Source of the DNA: a virus | DNA length: 41,843 nucleotides | Strand: one strand, 5' to 3' | Virus record (IMG/VR): IMGVR_UViG_3300036830_000036 | Location: 1-41,843 of that record | Shown here: positions 30,732 through 37,336 of the stretch, piece by piece | How the letters are laid out: each line of letters starts with the position of its first letter | Position numbering within the stretch: the stretch's first letter is position 1 | The notes under the pieces: generated by a model | The model's input: the letters and a program-made list of their open reading frames with translations, nothing else | Databases searched by the model: none | What the model was told of the DNA's origin: nothing | Program-made: the position numbers and the translations under genes

Positions 30732-32155
30732 AACGCCCTCTCCTGCAACGGAAGGTCTGCCGTCGCTGCGGCAGCTTTCTTTCTCAGCCCGCGTTTTGGA
30801 ATGACCGGCGGAGGCGGAAGTGGTAGCGGCCCGGACAGCGTGCGCAGTTGCATCAGGTCGTAATGCGCTTCCAGAAAGACGCTGTGGTTTGTGCCGATGT
30901 TGCGGCCCTTGCCGAAGATGATTTCGGCGTAACCTTTCAGGTGCGTATCGGGTTTGTATACTTCTTCGCGATGTATAAAAAGTATCACGTCACCGACTTC
31001 CTCGATTTCGCCGGAGCCGCGAAGATCGCCCAAATTGGGCCGCACTTCGCCGCGCAACACGTCGAGCATTTTTCGATTGAGTTGGACGAGTAGCACGACA
31101 GGTATCTTTAGCTCTTTTGCCAGAGCTTTCAACTTCCGGTTTATGTCGCCAAGTTCCGACACTTTCGCGCTTTCCGGGCCAGTGCGTTTTATTTCGCCCA
31201 AATGGTCGACGACGACCATTTTCAACGGGTGACGCAAATGTTCGCGTTTGGCGCGCGCGATTATCTGATCGACGGTGATCTGCGCCTGATCGTCGATATG
31301 CAGCGGCGCGGCGTTCAGCGCGCACATCGCCTTCGTGATGAGCGGCCACTCGTCGTCGGATAGAAGCTTCGGTCGGCGGATCGTCGCGTGCTTTATTCCG
31401 GTCATTTCCGACACAAGACGCTCGACTATGCTTTTGCCAGACATTTCCAGCGAGAAGATCGCCGCTGCTCCCTGCGTCAGCGCGCAAAAAGCGGCGGCGC
31501 AATGTCCCATAACGCTTTTTCCGTTCGACGTTCTGCCGGCGATGATGGTCAGTTCTTCCGGCTGGAAACCTAGCGTCGCGTTATCCAGATCCAGCCACGG
31601 CGTAGTGACACCGGTCATCTCGATCCCGCGCTCGTATCTGGCATGCATGTCGGCCCACCACGAGGCGAGTACGGTCTTGACGGGCGACAGTCCGCCGACG
31701 CGCGAATCGCCAACCATCGAAGAAACCAGCGTCGCGGCTTTGCTGGCGATCACGGACGCGTTGCCGGTGCGATCGAAGGCTTCCGAGGTAATCGCGCTTC
31801 CGATGTCGATCAGCTCGCGCAGCTTCGCCTTCTCGCGCACGATCTCGCCATAGGCCACGATGTTCGCCGCCGAGGGCACCGCCGCGCCCATCTTTAGGAC
31901 ATACCCGGTGTCTATCTCTGGGGCATTCGCTTCAAACCATTCCGCCAGCGTCACGTTGTCGTGCGGCTTGCCTTGCGCGTTCAGGTCGATAATGGCCTTG
32001 AACATCGCCCGGTGATCCGCGCGATAGAAGTCCGATTCATGCAACCAGTCCGACACCTTCGACAACGCGCCTTCGTCGATCATCAGCGCGCCAAGTACAG
32101 ACTCCTCGGCATCGTTGGCATGGGGCGGCGTGCGCAGCATTTCAGGGCGCGCCAT
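30728..32155 (-). CDS. dnaB: DnaB-like replicative helicase
   Basis: 475 aa from ATG 32155, with GGAG upstream; the longer frame upstream is the shadow of the preceding gene. N-terminal DnaB domain: NDAEESVLGALMIDEGALSK to about residue 110. RecA-like motor: LTIIAGRTSNGKSVMGH (Walker A), AAIFSLEMSGKSIVERLVSEM, KMVVVDHLGEI (Walker B), and GSGEIEEVGDVILFIHREEVY with the arginine-finger region. It unwinds DNA at the fork and probably pairs with the DnaT-like protein encoded just upstream. No primase is seen, so host DnaG is likely used. Confidence 0.93.
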   Translation of the reverse strand: MARPEMLRTPPHANDAEESVLGALMIDEGALSKVSDWLHESDFYRADHRAMFKAIIDLNAQGKPHDNVTLAEWFEANAPEIDTGYVLKMGAAVPSAANIVAYGEIVREKAKLRELIDIGSAITSEAFDRTGNASVIASKAATLVSSMVGDSRVGGLSPVKTVLASWWADMHARYERGIEMTGVTTPWLDLDNATLGFQPEELTIIAGRTSNGKSVMGHCAAAFCALTQGAAAIFSLEMSGKSIVERLVSEMTGIKHATIRRPKLLSDDEWPLITKAMCALNAAPLHIDDQAQITVDQIIARAKREHLRHPLKMVVVDHLGEIKRTGPESAKVSELGDINRKLKALAKELKIPVVLLVQLNRKMLDVLRGEVRPNLGDLRGSGEIEEVGDVILFIHREEVYKPDTHLKGYAEIIFGKGRNIGTNHSVFLEAHYDLMQLRTLSGPLPLPPPPVIPKRGLRKKAAAATADLPLQERAF

Positions 32156-32516
32156 ATTCGCGCTCCGCCTGCTTGCCTGCGTTGGTAAGCTGGTAATTGC
32201 CTTCTGTGTCGATGTACCAGAAGCGCGGCCAGCCATTGCGGATCGAGTTCGTGAAGTGCGCCGGCCAGTCCGTATAGCGTTTCTGTTTCTTCTGCTGCCC
32301 GTAGTAGTTCGCGAACCATTCCCACGCAAGCTCGATGAACTGATCCGGCATTCCGACTTTCTTCGCGTACTCGTAGGGCTTCGAGTCGTCCGTGAAAACC
32401 GTGTGATCCTCCGGGAATTGAGCCATCCATTCGCCGAAGGTCTGGCCTTTCGACTTTCGCTTCGCGCCGTTGAGCGCGAGCTTCTCGGTGTCTTTTCCGC
32501 AATGGGGACAAATCAC
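32142..32516 (-). CDS. Replication protein with zinc ribbon and DnaT-like C-terminus
   Basis: 124 aa. It starts MICPHCGKDTE, a half zinc ribbon. The C-terminal WEWFANYYGQQKKQKRYTDW and PAHFTNSIRNGWPRFWYI resemble the conserved end of DnaT-like/phage helicase-loader proteins (W..HF.N..R). It overlaps the helicase start by 14 bases and the small gene upstream by ATGA. The role as a loader of the phage helicase is inferred from this and from the gene order. Confidence 0.6.
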   Translation of the reverse strand: MICPHCGKDTEKLALNGAKRKSKGQTFGEWMAQFPEDHTVFTDDSKPYEYAKKVGMPDQFIELAWEWFANYYGQQKKQKRYTDWPAHFTNSIRNGWPRFWYIDTEGNYQLTNAGKQAEREYGAP

Positions 32517-32659
32517 TTGCGCACCAGCCGTAACGGTCGCGGCTGATTCTCTAACCGCGCCTCGCGCCGCCAGAAAACGACAGCCTCGGCAGGTTTGAGA
32601 TCGCGCGGATGCGTGCGCTCAAGGCGGTGCGCATAGCGGATGCAGGTTGACCAGTTCAT
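32513..32659 (-). CDS. 48-aa basic protein, unknown function
   Basis: ATG 32659 is preceded by GAGGGGAG, a strong site, and the frame ends in an ATGA overlap with the zinc-ribbon replication gene. The protein (MNWSTCIRYAHRLERTHPRD, then AEAVVFWRREARLENQPRPL) is basic and helical. The Rmf-like gene stops 11 bases upstream. The longer open frame would lack a start signal. Possibly a small nucleic-acid-binding protein. Confidence 0.6.
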   Translation of the reverse strand: MNWSTCIRYAHRLERTHPRDLKPAEAVVFWRREARLENQPRPLRLVRK

Positions 32660-32670
32660 CGAACTCCCCT

Positions 32671-32859
32671 CTAGGTTTGCTGAAACGCTTGCTGCTCGTC
32701 GAAACCACGCAGCCACCAAGAAACAAGCATTGTGGTTCGTATATTTGCCGATGCCCCTTTCAAGCCGCATGGATGCACGCGAGGTTTACCTTTTGACCGC
32801 GCTTCGCGTCCAGCGTTATAGGCATTTCGATTCGGCGTTCCCTTGTTTGGCATCAGCAT
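32671..32859 (-). CDS. Rmf/CrpP-like small protein
   Basis: 62 aa from ATG 32859, with AGGA about nine bases upstream. The core NAYNAGREARSKGKP, then PCGLKGASANIR and VSWWLRGFDEQQ has the order of ribosome modulation factor and the related phage/plasmid CrpP family (A..AG...G.....CP......R..W..GW). RMF dimerises ribosomes; CrpP was reported to act on antibiotics. In a phage replication operon a translation- or metabolism-modulating role is possible, but untested. Confidence 0.6.
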   Translation of the reverse strand: MLMPNKGTPNRNAYNAGREARSKGKPRVHPCGLKGASANIRTTMLVSWWLRGFDEQQAFQQT

Positions 32860-32932
32860 GTAGCCGTCCTAATTCTTAGAAAACCTTTCGCTCTCAAAGC
32901 TCTTCCTGTAGACGCTCTTTCGAGGCTTTCAG

Positions 32933-32976
32933 ATTATAAAGATCCATTCGTGAAGACCGTTCCAGCTTGTCTGGAA
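32933..32976 (-). promoter_or_regulatory. Candidate leftward promoter with adjacent inverted repeat
   Basis: Leftward TATAAT (32938-32933) is a perfect -10 element, about 70 bases upstream of the Rmf-like start. No good -35 is found at 15-18 bases; instead a perfect TTCCAG-N5-CTGGAA repeat (32960-32976) starts where the -35 should be, which suggests regulator control. A rightward TATAAA overlaps the same bases. Confidence 0.45.
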
Positions 32977-33021
32977 TGGCGCACCGCCCCCCATCCCCCA
33001 ATCCATTGAAGGTGAGAAACG

Positions 33022-33269
33022 GCGCATCGTGCGCACTGATCCGGCTGGGCCTATCGACCCGGAGAACCGTCTAGTTCTCCCCATCGGCTCGCCCGGACCT
33101 AAGCCCACGAGCGCACGCTACCGACCATTCTGCTTGCGTGCAGAATCGGGGTTGCGTTGCCTTGGGGGGATCGGTTGCGGTATTCTGCAAATCGATCGGA
33201 GCGCGCGGCAACGCTTCTCCGACATCAACCCCCGGTTTTGCTGGAATGCGAACCGGGGGTTTCTTTTTA
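33022..33269 (+). ncRNA. Candidate structured non-coding RNA ending in an intrinsic terminator
   Basis: The interval has no convincing protein gene but several perfect inverted repeats. CGTGCGC (33028-33034) pairs with GCGCACG (33111-33117) and encloses GGAGAAC-N6-GTTCTCC (33061-33080), with GGGC/GCCC and CGA/TCG pairs between them separated by small symmetric internal loops. ATTCTGC-N6-GCAGAAT (33127-33146) and CGGAG/CTCCG follow, then the terminator. The terminator works only rightward, yet no rightward gene lies upstream, so it must serve an RNA. A start near TTGCCT-N18-TATTCT (33157-33186) would give about 75 nt; an earlier start would give about 250-320 nt. The whole region could instead be an origin. 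Confidence 0.5.
33227..33269 (+). terminator. Rightward intrinsic terminator
   Basis: Perfect 11-bp stem AACCCCCGGTT / AACCGGGGGTT with a 13-base loop, then TCTTTTT. There is no U-run in the leftward direction, so the orientation is clear. Confidence 0.85.
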
Positions 33270-33348
33270 CGCCTTCTGAAACCTAACTGTCAAATCCGCC
33301 GCGATTTCGCTCGCGGACAGCGCTGGGTTATCTATCCGAGGAGCTACC

Positions 33349-33573
33349 TCAAACTTCGACCGGAGGCTTTCCGTCGTCGCTCAACGCCACGCGCGCGCAA
33401 CCCCGACCAACAACTTCGACCTGTTTCTCAGGTTCTATCGGCGGAAACCCGCAACACGCCATGAAGTGAAGCATCGTCACGCCCGGAGTATGGCATTCGC
33501 ACGTACAGAGCGACCCGTCTGCGAGATAGCCCGCTGGCGTGCTTAGATCGGGAAATCGACTGTTGATGCTCAT
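33349..33573 (-). CDS. Small Cys-rich phage protein
   Basis: 74 aa. LCTCECHTPGVTMLHFMACC holds a compact cluster of Cys and His residues likely to bind zinc, with a Pro-rich continuation (GFPPIEPEKQ). Small proteins with this CxCxCH...CC pattern recur in phages of Gram-negative soil bacteria, without known function. Starts in an ATGA overlap with the 60-aa gene, so it is co-translated with the regulator set. Confidence 0.65.
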   Translation of the reverse strand: MSINSRFPDLSTPAGYLADGSLCTCECHTPGVTMLHFMACCGFPPIEPEKQVEVVGRGCARVALSDDGKPPVEV

Positions 33574-33752
33574 GCCGCAACTCCCATCCGCGCTTCCATG
33601 CGCCGAATCTGCTCAGGCGACCGACCGTGAATAAGGTTCGTCTGCAGAGACCAGTAATAGCGGCGCAGCGATTCCGTCAGCCCGGATTGTTGTCCGAGCT
33701 TGGTCATGTCGCTGATCGCTTTTTCTCTTTCCATATCCGTAAGGGTTTGCAT
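33570..33752 (-). CDS. Small helical protein after the regulator, unknown function
   Basis: 60 aa from ATG 33752, with GGAGAG about nine bases upstream. It is charged and helical (REKAISDMTKLGQQSGLTES, then IRRMEARMGVAA). The start overlaps the end of the regulator gene by 49 bases in another frame. No family recognised; a regulatory partner is possible because it is the second gene of the leftward unit. Confidence 0.55.
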   Translation of the reverse strand: MQTLTDMEREKAISDMTKLGQQSGLTESLRRYYWSLQTNLIHGRSPEQIRRMEARMGVAA

Positions 33753-33952
33753 GATGGTGCTCTCCGCTTGCTCTTATCCAGAGCGATTAGGGGCAGCCCG
33801 ATCCTCGTGCTTGGGTCTTGCCCGTTTTTGATCCTGTGAATTTGTTGCTGCGAGGAACCGATCTGTACCGCGATCTCTCCCTCCGACCAGTCGCGCGATA
33901 TGAGATTGCGGACTGCCAGCGTCGCCTCATTGGTTCCGTTTGGTTTCTTCAT
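33704..33952 (-). CDS. XRE-type helix-turn-helix regulator (Cro/CI-like switch protein)
   Basis: 82 aa from ATG 33952. The HTH is WSEGEIAVQIGSSQQQIHRI, followed by a basic C-terminus. A longer frame to 34024 would cross the leftward promoter and is not expected to be translated. The A of ATG is only ten bases after the -10 element and the bases between are CCCC-rich, with no Shine-Dalgarno, so the message is leaderless or nearly so, as for lambda cI from PRM. No CI-size repressor or integrase is present, so this single small protein probably balances the two divergent units by binding the CACACGGATRTG sites. Confidence 0.72.
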   Translation of the reverse strand: MKKPNGTNEATLAVRNLISRDWSEGEIAVQIGSSQQQIHRIKNGQDPSTRIGLPLIALDKSKRRAPSCKPLRIWKEKKRSAT

Positions 33953-33961
33953 GGGGCGGGA

Positions 33962-33990
33962 ACATAGCGCAAAAGAATCCACTTGTCCAC
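33962..33990 (-). promoter_or_regulatory. Leftward early promoter for the regulator operon
   Basis: Read leftward: TGGACA (33990-33985), 17-base spacer, TATGTT (33967-33962). The predicted start is at or within a few bases of the regulator ATG (33952). Confidence 0.65.
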
Positions 33991-34000
33991 ACGGATATGA
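33989..34000. promoter_or_regulatory. Operator O2, CACACGGATATG
   Basis: Near-palindromic copy of the 34023-34034 site. It overlaps the end of the leftward -35, so binding could control the regulator's own promoter. The bases just before are shared too (CCACACGGAT). Confidence 0.55.
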
Positions 34001-34011
34001 AAAATAGTTGT

Positions 34012-34040
34012 TGACGATGCCCACACGGATGTGTAATCTC
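34012..34040 (+). promoter_or_regulatory. Rightward early promoter TTGACG-N17-TAATCT
   Basis: Near-consensus -35 at 34012-34017 and -10 at 34035-34040 with optimal 17-base spacing. The spacer is occupied by operator O1. It should start the rightward early operon near 34047, leaving a leader of about 140 bases. Confidence 0.75.
34023..34034. promoter_or_regulatory. Operator O1, CACACGGATGTG
   Basis: CACA-CGGA-TGTG is a clean inverted repeat in the spacer of the rightward promoter. The second copy lies 34 bases to the left. Binding of a small HTH dimer here would block RNA polymerase. Confidence 0.6.
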
Positions 34041-34044
34041 CGTC

Positions 34045-34160
34045 CCTGTGATGACGAACGGGGTAGCTGACCGTTCAGGGCTTGGCGCTCGGGTCTCCCC
34101 TACCTTGATGCGCAGCAAGTCCGCCTCACCACAGAGGCAAGCCGGGATCAGCTCCGGCCA
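34045..34160 (+). promoter_or_regulatory. Structured 5' leader of the rightward operon
   Basis: CCCT (34045-34048) pairs with AGGG (34078-34081), and GAACGG (34057-34062) with CCGTTC (34072-34077). Further short stems follow: CTTG/CAAG near 34100-34120 and CCGG/CCGG near 34140-34160. A leader with hairpins close to the start of an early operon recalls put-type antitermination RNA of phage HK022, but no sequence match is claimed. Confidence 0.4.
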
Positions 34161-34187
34161 TCACGCTAACCAAAACGGGAGAACACA

Positions 34188-34334
34188 GTGAACAAATTCA
34201 TCTACGGCGAAACTCGCCTACGTTTCAAGATCGCTTTGATTATCGCGGTGATCTTTCTGGCCGGCCGCGTCTCTGGCGAAGTGCGCGACGGCCTGATTGA
34301 TTCTCTCGGCCAACACTCAACGGGGCAACCATGA
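34188..34334 (+). CDS. First rightward early gene, single-TM micro-protein
   Basis: 48 aa from GTG 34188, with GGGAGA seven bases upstream. It begins MNKFIYGETRLRFK, then one membrane span (IALIIAVIFLAGRVSG) and a polar tail. It ends in an ATGA overlap with the next gene. First genes of early operons with a single membrane span are often superinfection-exclusion or host-takeover factors; here this is inference from position only. Confidence 0.65.
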   Translation: MNKFIYGETRLRFKIALIIAVIFLAGRVSGEVRDGLIDSLGQHSTGQP

Positions 34335-34483
34335 AAAAGGTTATCGGTTTACTGATCTTCGCCGCGCTCTTGTGGGGCGCGATTGCTGCCGCTCAACCTG
34401 CACCGGAAGACGACGGGATATTCATCGACGGGTTCGATCTGCCGTTGGAAATCTACCCGATCGTTTTGCCGCCGGAGGAGTGA
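34331..34483 (+). CDS. Small secreted or periplasmic protein
   Basis: 50 aa. Signal peptide MKKVIGLLIFAALLWGAIAA with a likely cut after AAA-Q (near residue 22). The remaining acidic peptide (PEDDGIFIDGFDLPLEIYPI) is about 28 residues. Starts in ATGA overlap with the single-TM gene, so the two may act together at the envelope. No family recognised. Confidence 0.6.
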   Translation: MKKVIGLLIFAALLWGAIAAAQPAPEDDGIFIDGFDLPLEIYPIVLPPEE

Positions 34484-34486
34484 GGC

Positions 34487-34801
34487 ATGATCGACGTCAG
34501 CACGTTCCAGATCGCGCATAACGAGTTAGACAACTGCCTCGAAGTGACGCACGAGCACCGCACAGCGGCGAAGGAATTGATCGGACAGGACGATTACAAG
34601 GTGTTCGACTTCGTGCTCGAAACGATGGGCAGCGCGGATCGGCACGACGTAGCGCGCGCGATCTACAACACGTTCTCGAAGGAACAGTTGGCCGCTTTCG
34701 AGAAACATTTCGCGGCCAGCATCGAAGAACGCGCCATCGAACTGCGCGACGAGCAGGAAGACTACCTGCGCCGCGAGGCTGCACGAGGAGAAGACGCATG
34801 A
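34487..34801 (+). CDS. Early acidic helical protein, unknown function
   Basis: 104 aa from ATG 34487, with GGAGG 8 bases upstream overlapping the previous stop. It is helical and charged (CLEVTHEHRTAAKELIGQDD, VLETMGSADRHDVARAIYN, FEKHFAASIEERAIEL). No transmembrane span and no family recognised. It ends with ATGA into the next gene. Confidence 0.6.
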   Translation: MIDVSTFQIAHNELDNCLEVTHEHRTAAKELIGQDDYKVFDFVLETMGSADRHDVARAIYNTFSKEQLAAFEKHFAASIEERAIELRDEQEDYLRREAARGEDA

Positions 34802-35022
34802 CGCCAGAACAGATCGCAGAGGACGTGCGCGTCTATGCCGAGACGCTGCCGATGGGCGACATCCACATCGAAATCGCCATCAGCGCCGGGGTACAGATGC
34901 GCTCAGCGGAACACGGCCGCATCGTCGCCGAACGCATCGCGCGCAAGCTCGAATCGATCCGGCACAAATTCAGTGCTCGACTCAAATACGAAGGGGAAGG
35001 AAAGTGTGCTACTCAATCTTGA
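34798..35022 (+). CDS. Early small protein, unknown function
   Basis: 74 aa, ATGA overlap with the previous gene. Alternating beta and helical (DVRVYAETLPMGDIHIEIAI, then RIVAERIARKLESIRHKFSA). Acidic at the start, basic at the end. No family recognised; likely cytoplasmic. Confidence 0.55.
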   Translation: MTPEQIAEDVRVYAETLPMGDIHIEIAISAGVQMRSAEHGRIVAERIARKLESIRHKFSARLKYEGEGKCATQS

Positions 35023-35228
35023 TCGTTCGCTTCAAGGATAAGCAGGAACAGACAGTCAAGTGTGCCGATCCTGATGACGAGGTTCGGCAGGTCGAATTGA
35101 TGCAGGGGCGCGATCAGGCCGCGAAGATGACCGTCTACCGGGCGCACATGATCCACGAACTTGAGACGCGCTGGAATCGCACGCCTTACGAACCGAAACA
35201 GAAACCACCTACCGAGGGGCAACCATGA
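35004..35228 (+). CDS. Early small protein, unknown function
   Basis: 74 aa from GTG 35004, with AAGGGGAAGG just upstream; it overlaps the preceding gene by 19 bases. The start MCYSILIVRFKDKQEQTVK is beta-rich, followed by a charged helix (VRQVELMQGRDQAAKMTVYR) and a Pro/Lys tail. Ends in an ATGA overlap with the coiled-coil gene. No family recognised. Confidence 0.55.
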   Translation: MCYSILIVRFKDKQEQTVKCADPDDEVRQVELMQGRDQAAKMTVYRAHMIHELETRWNRTPYEPKQKPPTEGQP

Positions 35229-36253
35229 TCGAACTCACCATCACCGAACGCGCGCGCGAGGTTCTCAAGTTCGACGAGACCAAGGCCAGACTCGCCGAGT
35301 TGGCGCAGGTGTCGAAGGACATCACTACCGTCGACAGCGCCGACGAGCGCGAGATCGCACATGCGGCAATGATGCGCCTCGCCAACATGCGCGTGACGAT
35401 CGAGAAGACCGGGAAGGCCGGCCGCGACGACGCGAACCGATACGCGAAGGCGGTCATCGAAGCGGAAAAGGAATTGATCGCCATCGTGACACCCGAGGAA
35501 AAGCGTCTGCGGGGATTGCGCGACGGATGGGATCAAGCGCGCGAGGCCGAACGGCGCGCGAAGGAAGAGGCTGAGGCGAAGCGTATCCGCGACGACAATA
35601 CCTTTCTGGAACTGATTCGCGACATTCCGTTGATGGCGATGGGTGGTTCATCCGAAGCGTTGAGCGCGATTATCCACACGACTGCGGCGATGGACTTGTC
35701 GAACCTCCGCGACGATGACGCTCGAGCACGCGGCGCGGAACTTCTCAAAACGGCGCTGGATCGTCTCACTGCGATGCGGGATGGGCAGAAAGCCCTCGAA
35801 GACCAAAAGGCCGCTCAGGCCGAGCAGGACGCCGCCAGAGCGAGCGAGGCTGCCGAGGCCAGTAGGGTAGCCGAGGAAGCTGATCGCGCAGCAGCAGCGC
35901 AGCGAGAGGCCGATGCAGCGGCGAAACGGGCCGAGGACGACCGGCTTGCGGCAGAACGGCGTCAGGCGCTCGACGACGAGGCAGAAAAGCAGCGGGTTGA
36001 ACGCGTGCGGCTCGACGAGGAAACCCGGAAGTTGGCGGCGCAGAAAGCTGAACAGGCGACCAAGGATGCCGAGACGGCTCGTGTCGCACGGCTTGAGAAG
36101 CTTCGGGGCGAGACGGGATCGCTGGTCGACTCGGCGATCGATGCGCTGGCGCTGTTGGGCGCTGAGGGTTATTCCGACCATCCGGTAACACTGAAACTCA
36201 TGTTCGCGGTCGAGAAGTCGAAGCCGCGCGCCAAAAAGGACAAATCGAAATGA
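35225..36253 (+). CDS. Coiled-coil protein preceding ERF
   Basis: 342 aa. The N-terminal 60 residues (AREVLKFDETKARLAELAQV) form a small domain. About residues 170-310 are a long Ala/Glu/Arg-rich coiled coil (READAAAKRAEDDRLAAERR). It sits directly before the ERF gene in ATGA overlap. Similar coil proteins, often of the DUF1351 type, lie beside RecT/ERF annealing proteins and may help organise recombination complexes. Low-complexity composition makes a finer call unsafe. Confidence 0.6.
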   Translation: MIELTITERAREVLKFDETKARLAELAQVSKDITTVDSADEREIAHAAMMRLANMRVTIEKTGKAGRDDANRYAKAVIEAEKELIAIVTPEEKRLRGLRDGWDQAREAERRAKEEAEAKRIRDDNTFLELIRDIPLMAMGGSSEALSAIIHTTAAMDLSNLRDDDARARGAELLKTALDRLTAMRDGQKALEDQKAAQAEQDAARASEAAEASRVAEEADRAAAAQREADAAAKRAEDDRLAAERRQALDDEAEKQRVERVRLDEETRKLAAQKAEQATKDAETARVARLEKLRGETGSLVDSAIDALALLGAEGYSDHPVTLKLMFAVEKSKPRAKKDKSK

Positions 36254-36984
36254 ACGATGAAGCACGGCAAGTTGCGGTAGTGGAAAACGAGGGGTCGCAG
36301 ATCGACCGCATGATCGAGGTCGCCTTGCGCAAAGGCGGCGACTTGGATCGCGTCGAGAAGTTTTACGAGTTGAAGCTGCGCTACGAGGCAGACGAAGCGC
36401 GTAAGGCGTTCATCGCGGCGAAGGCTGCGTTCAAGGCCGAGCCGATCATGCTCACGAAGGACAAGGAAAACAAGCAGTACAAGTCGATGTATACGACGCT
36501 TGGAAACCTCGTCAACACGGTGACGCCGTTCCTCAGCAAGCACGGTCTTTCGATCAACTGGACGCAGACGCAAAGCGACGGGTTTGTCACGGTGACGTGC
36601 ATCCTCGAACACGCGCTGGGGCACAAGGAGACCAATTCCTTCACCGCGCCGATTGACACGTCCGGGCAGAAGAACGCTATCCAACAGCTCAAGAGCACGA
36701 TTACCTATGCGCGCGGGATCACGTTCGAGGGGATCTGCGGGCTGGCCTCGTCCGACTCGAATCTCGACGATGATGGCGGTGGCGCTTCCGAACTCACCCC
36801 GGAACAGATCGCGGAGAACGAACGCATCGAGACGCTTTACGACAAGATCAAGCTGTCCGAAACGATCGACGAGTTGCGCAAGCTGAAATCGGAGATCGAA
36901 CTGATCAAGGATGCCGCGCATCGGCGCAACCTGACCGGCGCATGGAACGCGCGCGCGAAGGAATTGAATGGGGCCAGCCCATGA
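36250..36984 (+). CDS. erf: ERF-family single-strand annealing protein
   Basis: 244 aa. The ERF core includes EADEARKAFIAAKAAFKAEP near the start, YKSMYTTLGNLVNTVTPFLS, GLSINWTQTQSDGFVTVTC and the conserved STITYARGITFEGICGLAS. This family anneals complementary ssDNA during phage recombination or genome circularisation. The C-terminal 50 residues are a helical tail likely to bind partners. The YqaJ-like exonuclease encoded downstream should supply its ssDNA substrate. Confidence 0.9.
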   Translation: MNDEARQVAVVENEGSQIDRMIEVALRKGGDLDRVEKFYELKLRYEADEARKAFIAAKAAFKAEPIMLTKDKENKQYKSMYTTLGNLVNTVTPFLSKHGLSINWTQTQSDGFVTVTCILEHALGHKETNSFTAPIDTSGQKNAIQQLKSTITYARGITFEGICGLASSDSNLDDDGGGASELTPEQIAENERIETLYDKIKLSETIDELRKLKSEIELIKDAAHRRNLTGAWNARAKELNGASP

Positions 36985-37169
36985 ATGAGGCCGCGCTGTT
37001 CGGATTCCGCCTGTTCCTGATGATGGTTCTCGCGTGCGCGATCTTCGGATGCGGCGCAATCGCTCTCGTCGAATTTCGCCGAGGCGCATGGCTCTACGTG
37101 TGGGTCATGCTTTTTGTGATGGCCCTGTGCGCGCTGCTGCTCGTGATGATGGCGACGACGCCGTTATGA
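36981..37169 (+). CDS. Small two-TM protein, unknown function
   Basis: 62 aa from ATG 36981 (ATGA overlap with the ERF stop). Two membrane spans: FRLFLMMVLACAIFGCGAIA and LYVWVMLFVMALCALLLVMM, joined by a short basic loop. No family recognised. It may be an envelope-acting early factor. The next gene is also membrane-borne. Confidence 0.6.
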   Translation: MNEAALFGFRLFLMMVLACAIFGCGAIALVEFRRGAWLYVWVMLFVMALCALLLVMMATTPL

Positions 37170-37336
37170 GCATCATCGCCGGAATTTTCCTGTTGTCATC
37201 GTCGCTGTATATGGTCGCCAACCTTTCCAAATACTCGCGACCGGGTCAACTGTCTGCGATCGAAATATCCGTCTTGATCGGATTCCTGGCCGGGCCGTTT
37301 TTCATCGGATGGGGCTTGCGAGGATTGTTCGTATGA
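37166..37336 (+). CDS. Small two-TM protein, second of a pair
   Basis: 56 aa from ATG 37166 (ATGA overlap). Two hydrophobic segments: IIAGIFLLSSSLYMVANL and AIEISVLIGFLAGPFFIGWG. Different from its upstream neighbour, but the adjacent pair suggests a shared membrane role. The longer frame reaching back to 37034 overlaps the previous gene and is not the real start. Confidence 0.55.
   Translation: MSIIAGIFLLSSSLYMVANLSKYSRPGQLSAIEISVLIGFLAGPFFIGWGLRGLFV

Noticed and set aside
33029-33286. 85-aa rightward ORF in the non-coding gap
   Set aside because: It starts at a GTG within a stem with no well-spaced Shine-Dalgarno, runs through the terminator, and has an unconvincing composition.
33953-34024. 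N-terminal extension of the regulator (start at 34024)
   Set aside because: It would encode residues across the leftward promoter and operator, and the HTH protein is complete from ATG 33952.
36169-37089. 306-aa leftward ORF opposite ERF
   Set aside because: Antisense shadow of the ERF gene; no start signal and Arg/Leu-rich composition.
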